Source: a virus. Taken from it: a stretch of 64,000 nt of DNA. Below are positions 26,401-33,999 of this stretch, piece by piece. The stretch lies in the IMG/VR virus record IMGVR_UViG_3300042309_001504, positions 1-64,000 of that record. One strand, given 5' to 3'. The notes beneath the pieces were generated by a model. That model did not search any database and was not told where the DNA came from. It saw nothing but the letters and a program-made list of their open reading frames with translations. Both the position numbers and the translations under genes were made by a program. How positions within the stretch are numbered: the first letter of the stretch is position 1; every line of letters starts with the position of its first letter.

Positions 26401-29105
26401 AAAACCAAAAAATAAAAGGAGAAAGACACACAGCCGAAATAAAATTAATAAATAAGGATATTGATGAAGCTGCAAAGAGAGCAAATGATACAAGACTAGC
26501 TGCTAAAACAGAAGCTGAAGCAAGAAAAGAAGCAAGAAAAACAAGCATAGAGACAAAATATGATAATAAAATAGAGGGTATAAATAAAACATTACGCAGC
26601 ATTATACATACCAATGGTAATAAAGATGATCTAAGTCTTATGGTGGCAGAAATGTCCGGACTTCCAGGATTATCTGAGGCTAGAGCACAGGAACTAATAG
26701 CAATAGCTAAAAGTGAATTTTTACAACAAAAAGAACAACAAGTATTATCGGAACAACAAAAACGAGACACAAAAGCAGTAACCTCTGCTGAAAAAGAGAA
26801 AAAACTTCAACAAGATCAACAAGAACGACAACAAGAAGAAGACAGAAGAATTGCAGCAATAGCTAGACAAGAAAATATATGGGTAGATCCGATAACTGGA
26901 AAAGTACAAGGAAGAACAGAGAAAGAATTAGCAGAAGCTAAAAAATATAAAGAAACAAATAGAAATGCCCCTACTACAGAAGTAGTACTGTATAAAGGAC
27001 AAGATGGTAAATGGGCCACAAAACCAGGTAAATCACTATTCCCACCAAGTGATCTAAGAAATAAATCTAAAAAAGAATTAGAAGATATGGAGAAGGCCAT
27101 AGATTTTGCTAAAAAGAATGCTAAAAAGGTTAAAGGCCAAAGACTAGCAGAAACAGAAGATAGATATCAAGAACTATTAACAAAAAATAAAAATAAAAAA
27201 CTTACTACAAATGAAACTGTGGAATATGCTAGACTAGCTAGAGAAAGAGGAGTTGATTGGAAAGAATTAAGTGGTGCTTCCGCAGGTATGGATCAGGCTA
27301 TTAGAGAAGAAAGTATAGCATCTCAAACAGCAGCAATGGATGCTATCGTAGGAGCAAATGTTTCTGCTACTACACCAGATCAAATGCGCAGAAATTTGGA
27401 TAGAAAAGAAATAGAATCTTTCGTAGAAGAAAAGAAGAATCTTCCTAGTGTGACTCCGGGAACTTTATTGGTTGGTGGTGCTATGATGGCGGGTAATGCT
27501 TTGGGTGGCGGAGGAGCTAAAATCACAGACGAACAAATAATGAATTATGGTAGTATGGAGATTCCTTGGAGTGCTAGCGAAGAATCAAATAGAAAATATG
27601 GATTCAAACCACGAACTATTAGAACACCTGGTTTAGCAAGTACTATAGACTTTTTTGCTGAAAGTAGTAATTTTATTCCGATAGGCGCCGGTTCTGTTGG
27701 AGCAGCAGCTGTTCGATCAAATGCCGCAAGATTAACTAGCAGATATGGTAAATTAGCAACTAGTGGTCGTGTTGTTGATAGTGCTGCTGCTAGAGCATTA
27801 AATACACAATCAGCAAATCAAAGTAGTAGAATAGCAAAAGCGGCACAAGAACAAGCCGCAGAGGCTACTAGACAGCGTATTGCTTCTCAAGAATTTACAC
27901 CGACTGTAAGATCATATAATACAGGATTTAGTAGAGAAGGCTATTCTCCTATGCAGTTATCCATGATGGATAATGCTCCTACTCCAATGAAGGAAGCCGG
28001 GGATTTATATTTTGATCTTGGAGGTAATCCTAGAGTAAGTACCAGTACAGTAATGTCCAGAGTCGAACAGGGCTGGGAAGATCGACAAATTGCTGATATG
28101 CTAATGAGAGAGAACTCTGCTAATATTCCCGAAAGAAAATCTTTAGTAGAAATGACAGGCGGAGAAGAAGCATTTAATACTGCTAGAATAGCAAAACAGG
28201 GCGAAGCTGAAGATGCTGCTCTCACATCACAACGAGGTCGTCCAAAGTCTCGCTATGATATTACTCCTCCAATAAGTAGTATGGATCCCTTAGAGGCGAC
28301 AAGAGCAAGAATGTCTGGAGAAACACCCACGATTTCACCAAAAGAACAAGCAGTAGTAAGAGCTGTTGAACAAAATCCATCAGCAACAGTATCTCAAATA
28401 GCAGAAACAATACGGAATGACACTGTCTATAAAAAACGTGGTGGATTAATATATGCTAGTAATGGAGCCTTAATTCCTTATTCTCCTCGTGGAACTGATA
28501 CTGTTCCGGCCATGCTAACTCCTGGTGAATTTGTTGTTAATAGAACATCCGCTCAAAAACATATGGGATTATTACGAAGTATTAATAATAATCCTAATCA
28601 ATATCTTAATAAGGGCGGAATGGTACAATATTTGGCGGAAGGTGGTTTGGGAAGAGGTGGAACCGTTTCATCCAATGGTGGCGCTATAGACTTTAGTGAA
28701 TTTTCTAATTCGGTGGGAGCTTTTGGAACATATGTTTTAACAATTCAAGATAGTTTTAGCCAAATTCAAAATCTGGACTTTGGTGTATTCAAAAGTAGTG
28801 TTGATTCATTAATATCAAGTTTTGCGGCCCTAAATGGTCCGGCCAATTTGTTTAATAATGCGGCACTAGCTTTTGGTAATAATATATCAGCAATAACAAC
28901 AGCTATAAATGCTTTAAGTAATATTCCTGATACTATAAATATTAATGGACGAATTGATATGCCAAGTAATATAACAGTATCACTAGAAGGTAATACTGGA
29001 GATTTAAGCATAGAAATTAAACGAGACATTCTAAATGCTGTAGCAAACGCACTATCTCAGGGTAATCCTGGTATTAATGTTGATAAATTAAGAGAACAAT
29101 CATAA
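17421..29105 (+). CDS. Giant tail tape measure protein with enzyme-like inserts
   Basis: 3894 residues, start preceded by AGGAAATT. Residues 1-450 show the usual tape-measure head: helical repeats and a T-T-R-E-S-A-E-T-I-A-T-G-L segment with following FLKEIGINL typical of the TMP core. Hydrophobic segments occur near 470-510 and 1755-1830, Gly-rich linkers near 505-545, and long charged coiled coils near 2180-2630 and 2870-3160. Six GG...GEFV-type segments occur at about residues 612, 1389, 1430, 1697, 2684 and 3672. Between the first two lie a PD-(D/E)XK-like domain (about 690-860) and a HAD-like domain (about 1150-1300). It sets tail length, threads the tube and is expelled during infection. 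Very long for the family; no lysozyme or peptidase motif was recognised. Confidence 0.9.
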   Translation: MASAFNLTAQLNIVGPNNLRPIISNLRQQLQGLNTNVSIGIDQNTSRNVRTVTADLVRLNSVLSQTAGVAQQVNNNLNNIGSSFTNIQRGSNNAAGGVNNVNNALTNVNRNLSQSTNFMEQFGRQSALAVRRFSAFAGATSVIYGLTRAFSSAFDEFIKFDKELIKLVQVTGQNAQSLKGLTNEITRLSTSLGVSSSELINVSSTLAQAGLTASQTKTALEALAKASLAPSFDDLTRTVEGSIAAMRQFNIGASQLEGALGSINAVAAAFAVEAGDIIAAIQRTGGVFAAASNGVSQGTDALNEFVAVFTSVRQTTRESAETIATGLRTIFTRLQRGSTINFLKEIGINLTDLEGKFVGPYKAVELLNQGLRNLDPRDLRYSQIIEELGGFRQIGKVIPLIQQFSVAQQALKVAQTGSASLAKNAAEAQLSLANQFTKVREEFLAFVRSLGESRTFRTLTSLALGLASSLISVANAFKPILPYLAILGTIRGTQAALSFGRGFIGGFGGGGGGGGPTTGGGGTTPNTPSGRGGGGQTQNPNQQNVLNNATVVANTTAITNNITSLNNNTTTLNSLINAVNSLSRGLNSAINIFARLSTQRGAFGAGGRVLGFSSGGSVPGSGNGDSVPAMLEPGEFVMNKQATKKLGSKNLNKLNKYAFGGKIKNLTTIKPDLKKFYDTDNDKDIYSQININRPVDKPSFRKTRLQYRDKAEDIWNKASSIFIETKDLEMANSYIRQKTKIDPGYYDAKELSPNNQAPARFNRIQGALAERTVTGQTRGLIKLPNIAGADFVYGNSNGTRFVEVKNKLEKTDDSDLISKALLGYAFTNSNSPQFFKNNKLDNISNLNIELRSTNPLDIAQFAGGGEVLKSKLSTIRTLLGEFYGNDQELISKSISNSMIIDEARADKIIANLESSRSQLPLFKKLFSEKSSSVGVLNGFPIARYDAIGGVQSMRFDELKDEQTIREFAKRGKLAIQASRGPVGKRITYSDQKSARRRFVNGGIVQDIASNEGLSLSDVILEKIQSLGGISGVKKIMGLGAGDRGLSSLLQAGNIKAGKNLEKAADIVNKALETKQNDIASLTKVAVAGLTPIDYNKDFKWDIGNSRTVFASARGFPNRYMADVSKMQEESSQAASKFAENVQYTSIFGNKQPLVFDFDETLVSGADILDASGKPDIPQYSNRDAVKQALGKGRLTRLGAKLKTLIDADPNFIKQTRILTARPQSTADLLSSTLKSFGLPYDTSLITGVSKGLGTDIPGAKAANLAATEKLIDDSLANVSAAKKLGKSAFLYSEPKAGGAAFDELMGQGNIEGAIVEKALGMLLGYQLDVDKLERNRAVDFPDGLGAAAQFFDIDPNIPTEVKRTLNNDSFNKAREEFGRFFTENPTRFADGGVVPALLTPGEAVIGPELAQKIGYGKLRRMNRADKYASGGQISIVPGQGNSDTYGPVPLPVGSFVIRKKATQALGFNNGGNVTTSNAQQSYYASQQSARVTSIFSSISPKLADTLQRFNENLGGTVASLGLAATTLSSQLPKLYASIDRYAGTSLLRSAEAAGITGALQQGGANLFASKNIAEQAGFGRTGTAVTVLASTIGGAVSGYLRSREEKQAENISNAIKESDKRLENIFNRLESAISLSAEERKGLNQQLLTELAGQYSALATPLENVTETFSSKISRAAESLSGAVLTFASLRTATRRSDGGIVYASKGTLVNYEPKGTDTIPAMLSKGEFVVNARSTRKNLGLLNAINKNKGGIISPNYLAIGGGLRTLADFTPFVGSILDILEGGGDILGGKRGSGFGKIGMGIGGLGLDIFSGGLGSLGKGVAKTAIKTGLPTAIGNLGRSAITRVAGGRGAAGAGAGGGMLGRLGSFAGSVANMTTGSLALAGGQGLYSYLSGGGPTASQNTRLAGLGEMFKTSLPRAAEAQLSGMTTQQLLDQRRQTQSFKEGSKEQIDFLSGQDSIVVKTRQLAELNTDRAKALGLESSKLEEYIATAKTAKGVDPTKLSEDQKKALEAEKLISEARTNLYVEAFEANSALAREEKDVLIKQALEAQKKTEQGIALSKEEQAALDNVIGKGKEYVANVTREINEKDLLKRTISAVTASTRNFTDVINNLSSSLDRASSSFETSLDRIDIAVGSRLTGRAEFGKVDRTNENVFNNLRAYTQREIAAASAGISNMFGFNRMQTGTRTNERGQVIPTTLADTLTESTLALRTLEVELPRILRSSANVADNNQNIQPQIKEALRAGGLNETTAREIATQITNKLNEPNRQGNAISFSDIANDIPGFLQTIDSLKKPVEFQAKITKIVNDNLEKFNQKLQSASDALVRAAEIRSEFERTGNDFATRLSQSLGFSTSLDQQNAAFNAEIRSLSTVIDENGRIMQQGTTDPSVLAQRIEQGNANIAAEQERFIRTNFAGNDAEVARSQYAIMKQTQAVNQSQKALEKLANDSSRASNALNKIEERRGTLESRRSGILDVIGNMNNPDYLMQLIQRAGAVSRFEQGNASMEDISLIAQNIDQILTLRGGKEGQDFLRKFGLFIERNFAKEKPELRLGEFISTAFKPETDPIVQQMAAAATEYTRIQQEAQQKLIKQQEDAAKKITDTLPTAAEIFRTTVVGAAREAAAEFMRMGNANNGQQQQQAQVQANMANIGINGNANINVLPQQPQKQEIPQIPQIQPVRPVKKAKGGMIYASNGQFINFQPRGTDTVPAMLTPGEFVVNAKSTSKHLPLLKAINNGVKGYSSGGVVYLADGGKPDEQNNAGRFVVQNGMPVDINNPMSMNQPLTRKQILEQRSKQYQDMQRARKEAYAAIEDDRRIRRYDIDLDNRRFERRQARDSEIVDLIANGDLVETARSLGDKLGFAYQYRRADGSYSPDMQESAALTAARKIKREREKEQELSRRYKPVTLMEEVIAEISGKPPEPQPLTSNEKSQFELLDRGRKIAAQAGWDINEHNKLVSEQTWGHRNPLSDSDRAAFDAYKDYEIKKQAAKTEEENQKIKGERHTAEIKLINKDIDEAAKRANDTRLAAKTEAEARKEARKTSIETKYDNKIEGINKTLRSIIHTNGNKDDLSLMVAEMSGLPGLSEARAQELIAIAKSEFLQQKEQQVLSEQQKRDTKAVTSAEKEKKLQQDQQERQQEEDRRIAAIARQENIWVDPITGKVQGRTEKELAEAKKYKETNRNAPTTEVVLYKGQDGKWATKPGKSLFPPSDLRNKSKKELEDMEKAIDFAKKNAKKVKGQRLAETEDRYQELLTKNKNKKLTTNETVEYARLARERGVDWKELSGASAGMDQAIREESIASQTAAMDAIVGANVSATTPDQMRRNLDRKEIESFVEEKKNLPSVTPGTLLVGGAMMAGNALGGGGAKITDEQIMNYGSMEIPWSASEESNRKYGFKPRTIRTPGLASTIDFFAESSNFIPIGAGSVGAAAVRSNAARLTSRYGKLATSGRVVDSAAARALNTQSANQSSRIAKAAQEQAAEATRQRIASQEFTPTVRSYNTGFSREGYSPMQLSMMDNAPTPMKEAGDLYFDLGGNPRVSTSTVMSRVEQGWEDRQIADMLMRENSANIPERKSLVEMTGGEEAFNTARIAKQGEAEDAALTSQRGRPKSRYDITPPISSMDPLEATRARMSGETPTISPKEQAVVRAVEQNPSATVSQIAETIRNDTVYKKRGGLIYASNGALIPYSPRGTDTVPAMLTPGEFVVNRTSAQKHMGLLRSINNNPNQYLNKGGMVQYLAEGGLGRGGTVSSNGGAIDFSEFSNSVGAFGTYVLTIQDSFSQIQNLDFGVFKSSVDSLISSFAALNGPANLFNNAALAFGNNISAITTAINALSNIPDTININGRIDMPSNITVSLEGNTGDLSIEIKRDILNAVANALSQGNPGINVDKLREQS
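19560..20010 (+). other. PD-(D/E)XK nuclease-like domain inside the tape measure
   Basis: Residues about 714-863 of the tape measure contain the ordered core of the fold: an N-terminal helix G-A-L-A-E with E770, then A-G-A-D-F-V-Y with D790, then R-F-V-E-V-K with E803 and K805, followed by a helix S-K-A-L-L-G-Y. E770, D790 and ExK are the expected metal-binding and catalytic residues and none is missing. The domain is bounded by Gly-Gly segments at about residue 660 and residue 861. Activity and target are unknown. Confidence 0.6.
20868..21310 (+). other. HAD phosphatase-like domain inside the tape measure
   Basis: Residues about 1150-1297 of the tape measure carry all four HAD motifs in order: VFDFDETLV (nucleophile D1156, acid/base D1158), ILTARP (motif II T1219), a lysine before the last motif (K1269 or an earlier one), and L-I-D-D-S (D1272, D1273) followed by N-V-S-A-A-K-K-L-G. 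In this superfamily such proteins hydrolyse phosphoesters through an aspartyl-phosphate. The domain is followed by a G-E-A-V segment of the Gly-Gly repeat type. Substrate is not predictable. Confidence 0.7.
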
Positions 29106-29120
29106 TATAGGAATTAAATA

Positions 29121-32100
29121 ATGTCAATAAAAAAATATTATTATAAAGTTCAAGAAACCTCTAACACATTAGGCACTATTGGACTAACTCTTGATGGGGC
29201 CACAACATCATACGAAAGATTTATTGATACTATAGGAACCAACAAAGATTTTACATATAGTGTTATTAATACCTCTAATACTTTAGAGTGGGAATATGGA
29301 GTTGGTCACTTAGAAAATGTTCTTGGAAATTATATTTTAAGCAGAGATCAAATATTATCGTCATCTGCCGGAGTATCATTAGTCTCATTTAGTAGTGGTG
29401 TGAAAAATGTTGATTTAATTCCCACAGACCATAATATTACTAATTTAAGTATAGTCTCCGGCAATACGGATGTTGACTATATATCATCAACATATGCTAT
29501 AGATGCGTCTAATGGAAATTTATCTATTAATTTACCACTAATAGCAGACGGTTTTGATAATGCGTCAAATTCTCAGTCTGTAACTATTGGCTTTGTTCTT
29601 AACACTACCAGTGGAAATGTTACAGAACAAACTAATGCTGTTACTATTGTTCCCAGCGGCGCCGATACTATTGCTGGCACAGGACAATATAATATTTCTA
29701 TTAAAAATGATTATATACAATTTGTTGCTGATCCATCTTCCAATAATTGGATTTTACTAGATCCCATCCAAGACAGTATTTATCCATCAGGTGGAAATGG
29801 GGCCATTCAATTTGCAGAAAATCAAGGATTCAGTTATAGCACAGGATTATACTGGGATATTAGTAATAATTCATTGGTCGTTGGTTCAAGTGGTATAACA
29901 AATTCCACAATAGTTTTATCATCATTAACCTCATCAATATTCAATAATAAGTCTGGAGATATAGATTTTGTTATTAATGGTAGTGGAAATCAATTATTTT
30001 TAGCCGATGCATCAACAAATAGAATTGGTATAAAAACTAATAGTCCAACTCAAACATTAGATATTGTTGTTAGTGGTAACGATGGCGTTTGTGTTAGAAC
30101 AACCAGTTCATCAAGTGTTCCACAATATATTATAAAAAATAATTATACAGGATTATCTCAAGGAGATGATATTGGTTCATTAGTATTTAATGCTCTAGAT
30201 AATGCATCAAATTCCACAGACTATGCTAAAATATTAGTAGAATTTATTTCTAAAGTTAATGGAGCAGAAGAAGGAGTTCTTAAATTACAGGTTAATAAAG
30301 ACGGATCACTACAAACAGTTGCAGAATATGCTTATAGTGGTATAGTATTGGGTCATGATAATACTAATGTTAATGGTATAATTATTGGTGAACAAAATAT
30401 TAATTATGGTGATAATATTATTATTGGTTATTATAGTTCTGGTAATGCCACTAATAGTATCATTATTGGAGATAACAATTTAATTTCTTCTGGATCATTT
30501 GGGGGTATAATTGGACAAGATCATAGTTTATCAGGAGTTAATTCTTGGATACTGGGAGGATCAGGACTATCTGCAACAGGAAATAATCTTACATATTTAG
30601 CCTCTGATAGTAATAACTATATTAGTATACAATCTTCTGGCAGATTAAATTATAATGGACTAAATAGTTCCGGATTAATTTTAGCTATTACTAACGAAGA
30701 AGTATTAACTTCAGGTAATACCGATAGTATACATTTAAATTTTTATAATACTGCTGGACAACAAATTACTGGATTAAAAGTTAGTAATAAAATTACTATT
30801 CCAACCTCTGGAAATGAAACATCAGTTTTACAAATTTATGGTCAACAATCTGGTAGTAGTGTTAAAATATTAGAGATTGCTGATACTAATATTACTCTTG
30901 GAAATAATTCTTTAAGTAGTGGTAATATTATCATCGGTAATGATAATACAGTAAACGATAGCGGCAATATTATTCTTGGTAATAATGTTGTTATCAGCGG
31001 ATTAAATACCACAATATTAGGATCGTCTAATGTTGTAAATAGTGGTATTGATAATATAACTATCGTTGGAGAATCCAATACAGTAGATACTTCTGGCAAT
31101 AATAATATTACAGTAATTGGTCTTAGCAATAATGTTGATGAAGATTATTCTACAACAATAGGAATGTCAAATACTAATAGCGGATTATATAGTACCGCTA
31201 TCGGTTTTGATAATGGTGTTGATGGTTCTTATATATCTGTAATCGGAGAGCAAAATTTAGTTACAACTAATGGATCAGTAGTTTTTGGAAATAATAATAC
31301 TATTGATAATAGTGGAATTAATGCTCAGGGTTTTGCTATCGGAGCCGGTAATGATATAGATGCTTCTGGTACTGGCATAGCAATAGGATCAAACAATATT
31401 ATTTCTGGTTTTGGTGGTTCGATATATGGATTAAATAACTCTAGTTCCGGCTTAAACAATACTATCATAGGTAACAATAATACATTAAACGGATCAGGAT
31501 TATTTGTAATAGGAAACAATATTACATATTCTGGCTCTGATGGTATTTATATATCTTCCACAGGATCCAGTATAGAATTAGTATCTAATCAAGTCAAATT
31601 ATCTGGCGATATTTATATCAATAATACTGGAGTTGGTGAGTATGTTCAAGATATTATTGGTAATATAATTACTGGCACAGGTAGTGTTTCAGTATCATAT
31701 AGCGATGCCGGAAATCAGATAATAGTATCGGGACAAACCATATATAATGAAACAATTAGTATTGTGGGTAATAGCGGTTTAACAGGAAGCGGGTCATTTA
31801 CACTAAATCAAAGTTCTGGAGTATCGATTACGCTTAGTCATAATGATACATCAACTGTTAGTAATAGTGGCGTTACCAATACTAGTGGAAATGTTATACA
31901 ATCATTAAGTTTATCGTTTGATACATACGGCCACACAACTGGTTTATCAATATCATCAACAAATTTGGACTCTCGTTATGCACTAACATCACATACTCAC
32001 ACATCGTCTAATATCACAGATTTTAACAGTTCTGTCAGTGGATTGTTACCAGTTAAAGATGTTAATGGTACTGGTTATGTTGTTGTCACAGACAGTCTTG

Positions 32101-32567
32101 GAATCTACACAGTAAGCGTAACAGGGCTACAACCATCAGGATCTTATGCTGCTAGTGTTCATACTCATATATCCAGCGATATAACTAATTTCAACAGTGC
32201 GGTTAGTGGATTATTACCATCAACTCCTTATATTTTTGCTTCTGGTGGTGGCACATTAACTAGTGGAACAGCAACATTTTCGATTACTAATAATTTAGTT
32301 AGTGGAACAATTATACCACAATCTTTATCGTTTAAATTTGGACAATCAGTATACGATCTTTCTGTTAATGTCACAGGATTAGTACAACCAATTAGTATAA
32401 CTGGAGTATCTGGAGTAGCACAGGTATATTATAATAATAATTTAATTCAGGGTAGTGTAATAACGAGTGGTTCTCCATCATCATTTGATGTGTCGGTAAC
32501 TTATACCGGTATGGGATCAGGGGTAACAACCTCGATTGATTTATATGTGGTTGGTATAAAAGTATAG
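29121..32567 (+). CDS. Large tail adhesin with trimeric beta-roll repeats
   Basis: 1148 residues, ribosome site AGGAAT before the ATG. Residues about 410-805 consist of repeats built on N-N-x-(I/V)-x-G and (I/V)-I-G-(D/N/E), as in IIGDNNLISSG, TIIGNNNTLNGSG and STAIGFDNG, which resemble the left-handed beta-roll of YadA-type trimeric adhesin heads. Residues about 955-1035 contain two HTHxSSxITxFNS modules, also found in the fibres at 5334 and 6696, and the C-terminus is a beta domain. It lies directly behind the tape measure, so it is probably a distal tail or side-fibre protein. No chaperone domain is seen at its end. Confidence 0.65.
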   Translation: MSIKKYYYKVQETSNTLGTIGLTLDGATTSYERFIDTIGTNKDFTYSVINTSNTLEWEYGVGHLENVLGNYILSRDQILSSSAGVSLVSFSSGVKNVDLIPTDHNITNLSIVSGNTDVDYISSTYAIDASNGNLSINLPLIADGFDNASNSQSVTIGFVLNTTSGNVTEQTNAVTIVPSGADTIAGTGQYNISIKNDYIQFVADPSSNNWILLDPIQDSIYPSGGNGAIQFAENQGFSYSTGLYWDISNNSLVVGSSGITNSTIVLSSLTSSIFNNKSGDIDFVINGSGNQLFLADASTNRIGIKTNSPTQTLDIVVSGNDGVCVRTTSSSSVPQYIIKNNYTGLSQGDDIGSLVFNALDNASNSTDYAKILVEFISKVNGAEEGVLKLQVNKDGSLQTVAEYAYSGIVLGHDNTNVNGIIIGEQNINYGDNIIIGYYSSGNATNSIIIGDNNLISSGSFGGIIGQDHSLSGVNSWILGGSGLSATGNNLTYLASDSNNYISIQSSGRLNYNGLNSSGLILAITNEEVLTSGNTDSIHLNFYNTAGQQITGLKVSNKITIPTSGNETSVLQIYGQQSGSSVKILEIADTNITLGNNSLSSGNIIIGNDNTVNDSGNIILGNNVVISGLNTTILGSSNVVNSGIDNITIVGESNTVDTSGNNNITVIGLSNNVDEDYSTTIGMSNTNSGLYSTAIGFDNGVDGSYISVIGEQNLVTTNGSVVFGNNNTIDNSGINAQGFAIGAGNDIDASGTGIAIGSNNIISGFGGSIYGLNNSSSGLNNTIIGNNNTLNGSGLFVIGNNITYSGSDGIYISSTGSSIELVSNQVKLSGDIYINNTGVGEYVQDIIGNIITGTGSVSVSYSDAGNQIIVSGQTIYNETISIVGNSGLTGSGSFTLNQSSGVSITLSHNDTSTVSNSGVTNTSGNVIQSLSLSFDTYGHTTGLSISSTNLDSRYALTSHTHTSSNITDFNSSVSGLLPVKDVNGTGYVVVTDSLGIYTVSVTGLQPSGSYAASVHTHISSDITNFNSAVSGLLPSTPYIFASGGGTLTSGTATFSITNNLVSGTIIPQSLSFKFGQSVYDLSVNVTGLVQPISITGVSGVAQVYYNNNLIQGSVITSGSPSSFDVSVTYTGMGSGVTTSIDLYVVGIKV

Positions 32568-32589
32568 TTGTTAGATAAAGGACTAGCCT

Positions 32590-33999
32590 ATGTTAACATT
32601 AGGATCATTAACATTAGACCCGTCGCCGTTTGTATCATCTAGTTATGAATATAAATTATTAAACAATGGCAGAGTGGTAGGAGTAGTTAAAAAACTAACC
32701 CTAAGTGGTTCGATAATAAAAGAATCAGCATCAGATCTTCTTCTTGAAGCCAAAAAAATCAACGAATGGTTTGGATTACAAGCTAATAGATATATTAATA
32801 ATGTTACTATCAATGGTCAAGTATATAATTTTATTATTATTGATTCTGTTAGTATTGATAATAGTGATTGGGTAAACAAATTAACATATTCCATCCAATT
32901 GACTGCTCCACCAGAGAGCACTCTTGTAATTCCTTCTAATGTTTTGAATCTATCATATAATGATTTTATTGAACAAATAGATATAAGTGAAACATTGGAG
33001 TTAGAATCAGATAAACAAGGAACATATTATATAGCTGCTAATGGTTTTAAAACCGTTAACGGAACAGTAAAATGGAGTTGTAAAATAGGAGTAACTTGTC
33101 GTAGATCATCAACAAACTCTGCTATTAAAAATGCTGAGAATGTTTTGAGAAGAATTATATTAACAACTCCTGATAGAAAAGAATTTGATGAATATAAATT
33201 ATGGAATAAATTTTTACAAACCAGATCCATAAATATGAATGCTAGTAATGGATCCATAGATTTTGATTGTTCTGTTGTTATGATACCAGATACAATTATA
33301 AATAATTGTCTAGTTTCTTTTAATGAGTCAAATAGTCATAATTATGTGGAAAATAGCCATACAAAATCTTTTAATATGGAAATAGAAGGATTGGTGCCTA
33401 TAAATTGGTCGGATATTATAAATATATCATCATCTTGTTTACCAGGTAAATATGATGCAGCATATCAATTTGCAAATAGTATCGTTGGTGCGTACAGAAG
33501 TCCAGATAGTTATCAATCCTTAGACTTAATTTTGCAAAAACTAAATTGTCCAATTTTTTGTAATACTTCTACGGATGCCTTTTGTTATTCTCCGAGAAAT
33601 TCCACAGTAACACACTCTATAGTTGATGGTTCTGTAGGATTAAATTTTGAATGGGGATCTGATCGCAATAACTGTAATAACAATGGTATTTCTGTGGAAA
33701 TAGAAGAAACGATGGCATCATATAATCAAAGCATTAAAGAATTTACAAGTTGGGCTATGCCATATACCATAATACAAAATCTTAATTGTACGAAAGCGCT
33801 GATAAAAAGTTTTCAAATTTCTGCACAAAGTAGATATCAGTGTCCTAATAGCTTAGTCAGATCAGAAGCAACGAATGCCGCATCGAATGTTTATAATTTA
33901 TTACCATCAGAAGGAGAGTGGTTTTTAGTTAAACATACATCTTCTGAAACTAATACTTCCTACACTATTAATATGGACTTTGTAAGAGTATGCCCATAG
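32590..33999 (+). CDS. Distal tail protein A (paralogue pair)
   Basis: 469 residues, ribosome site AAAGGAC before the ATG. The N-terminal 130 residues (VSSSYEYKLLNNGRVVG, KLTLSGSII, NVTINGQVYNFIII, TYSIQLTAP) resemble tube-like beta domains of distal tail proteins: a strand pair, a helix and a second strand pair. A second, Cys-containing half repeats similar strands. The following gene has the same plan and overlaps this one by ten bases. Position after tape measure suggests a ring at the tail tip to which hub and fibres attach. Assigned from order and strand pattern only. Confidence 0.42.
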   Translation: MLTLGSLTLDPSPFVSSSYEYKLLNNGRVVGVVKKLTLSGSIIKESASDLLLEAKKINEWFGLQANRYINNVTINGQVYNFIIIDSVSIDNSDWVNKLTYSIQLTAPPESTLVIPSNVLNLSYNDFIEQIDISETLELESDKQGTYYIAANGFKTVNGTVKWSCKIGVTCRRSSTNSAIKNAENVLRRIILTTPDRKEFDEYKLWNKFLQTRSINMNASNGSIDFDCSVVMIPDTIINNCLVSFNESNSHNYVENSHTKSFNMEIEGLVPINWSDIINISSSCLPGKYDAAYQFANSIVGAYRSPDSYQSLDLILQKLNCPIFCNTSTDAFCYSPRNSTVTHSIVDGSVGLNFEWGSDRNNCNNNGISVEIEETMASYNQSIKEFTSWAMPYTIIQNLNCTKALIKSFQISAQSRYQCPNSLVRSEATNAASNVYNLLPSEGEWFLVKHTSSETNTSYTINMDFVRVCP

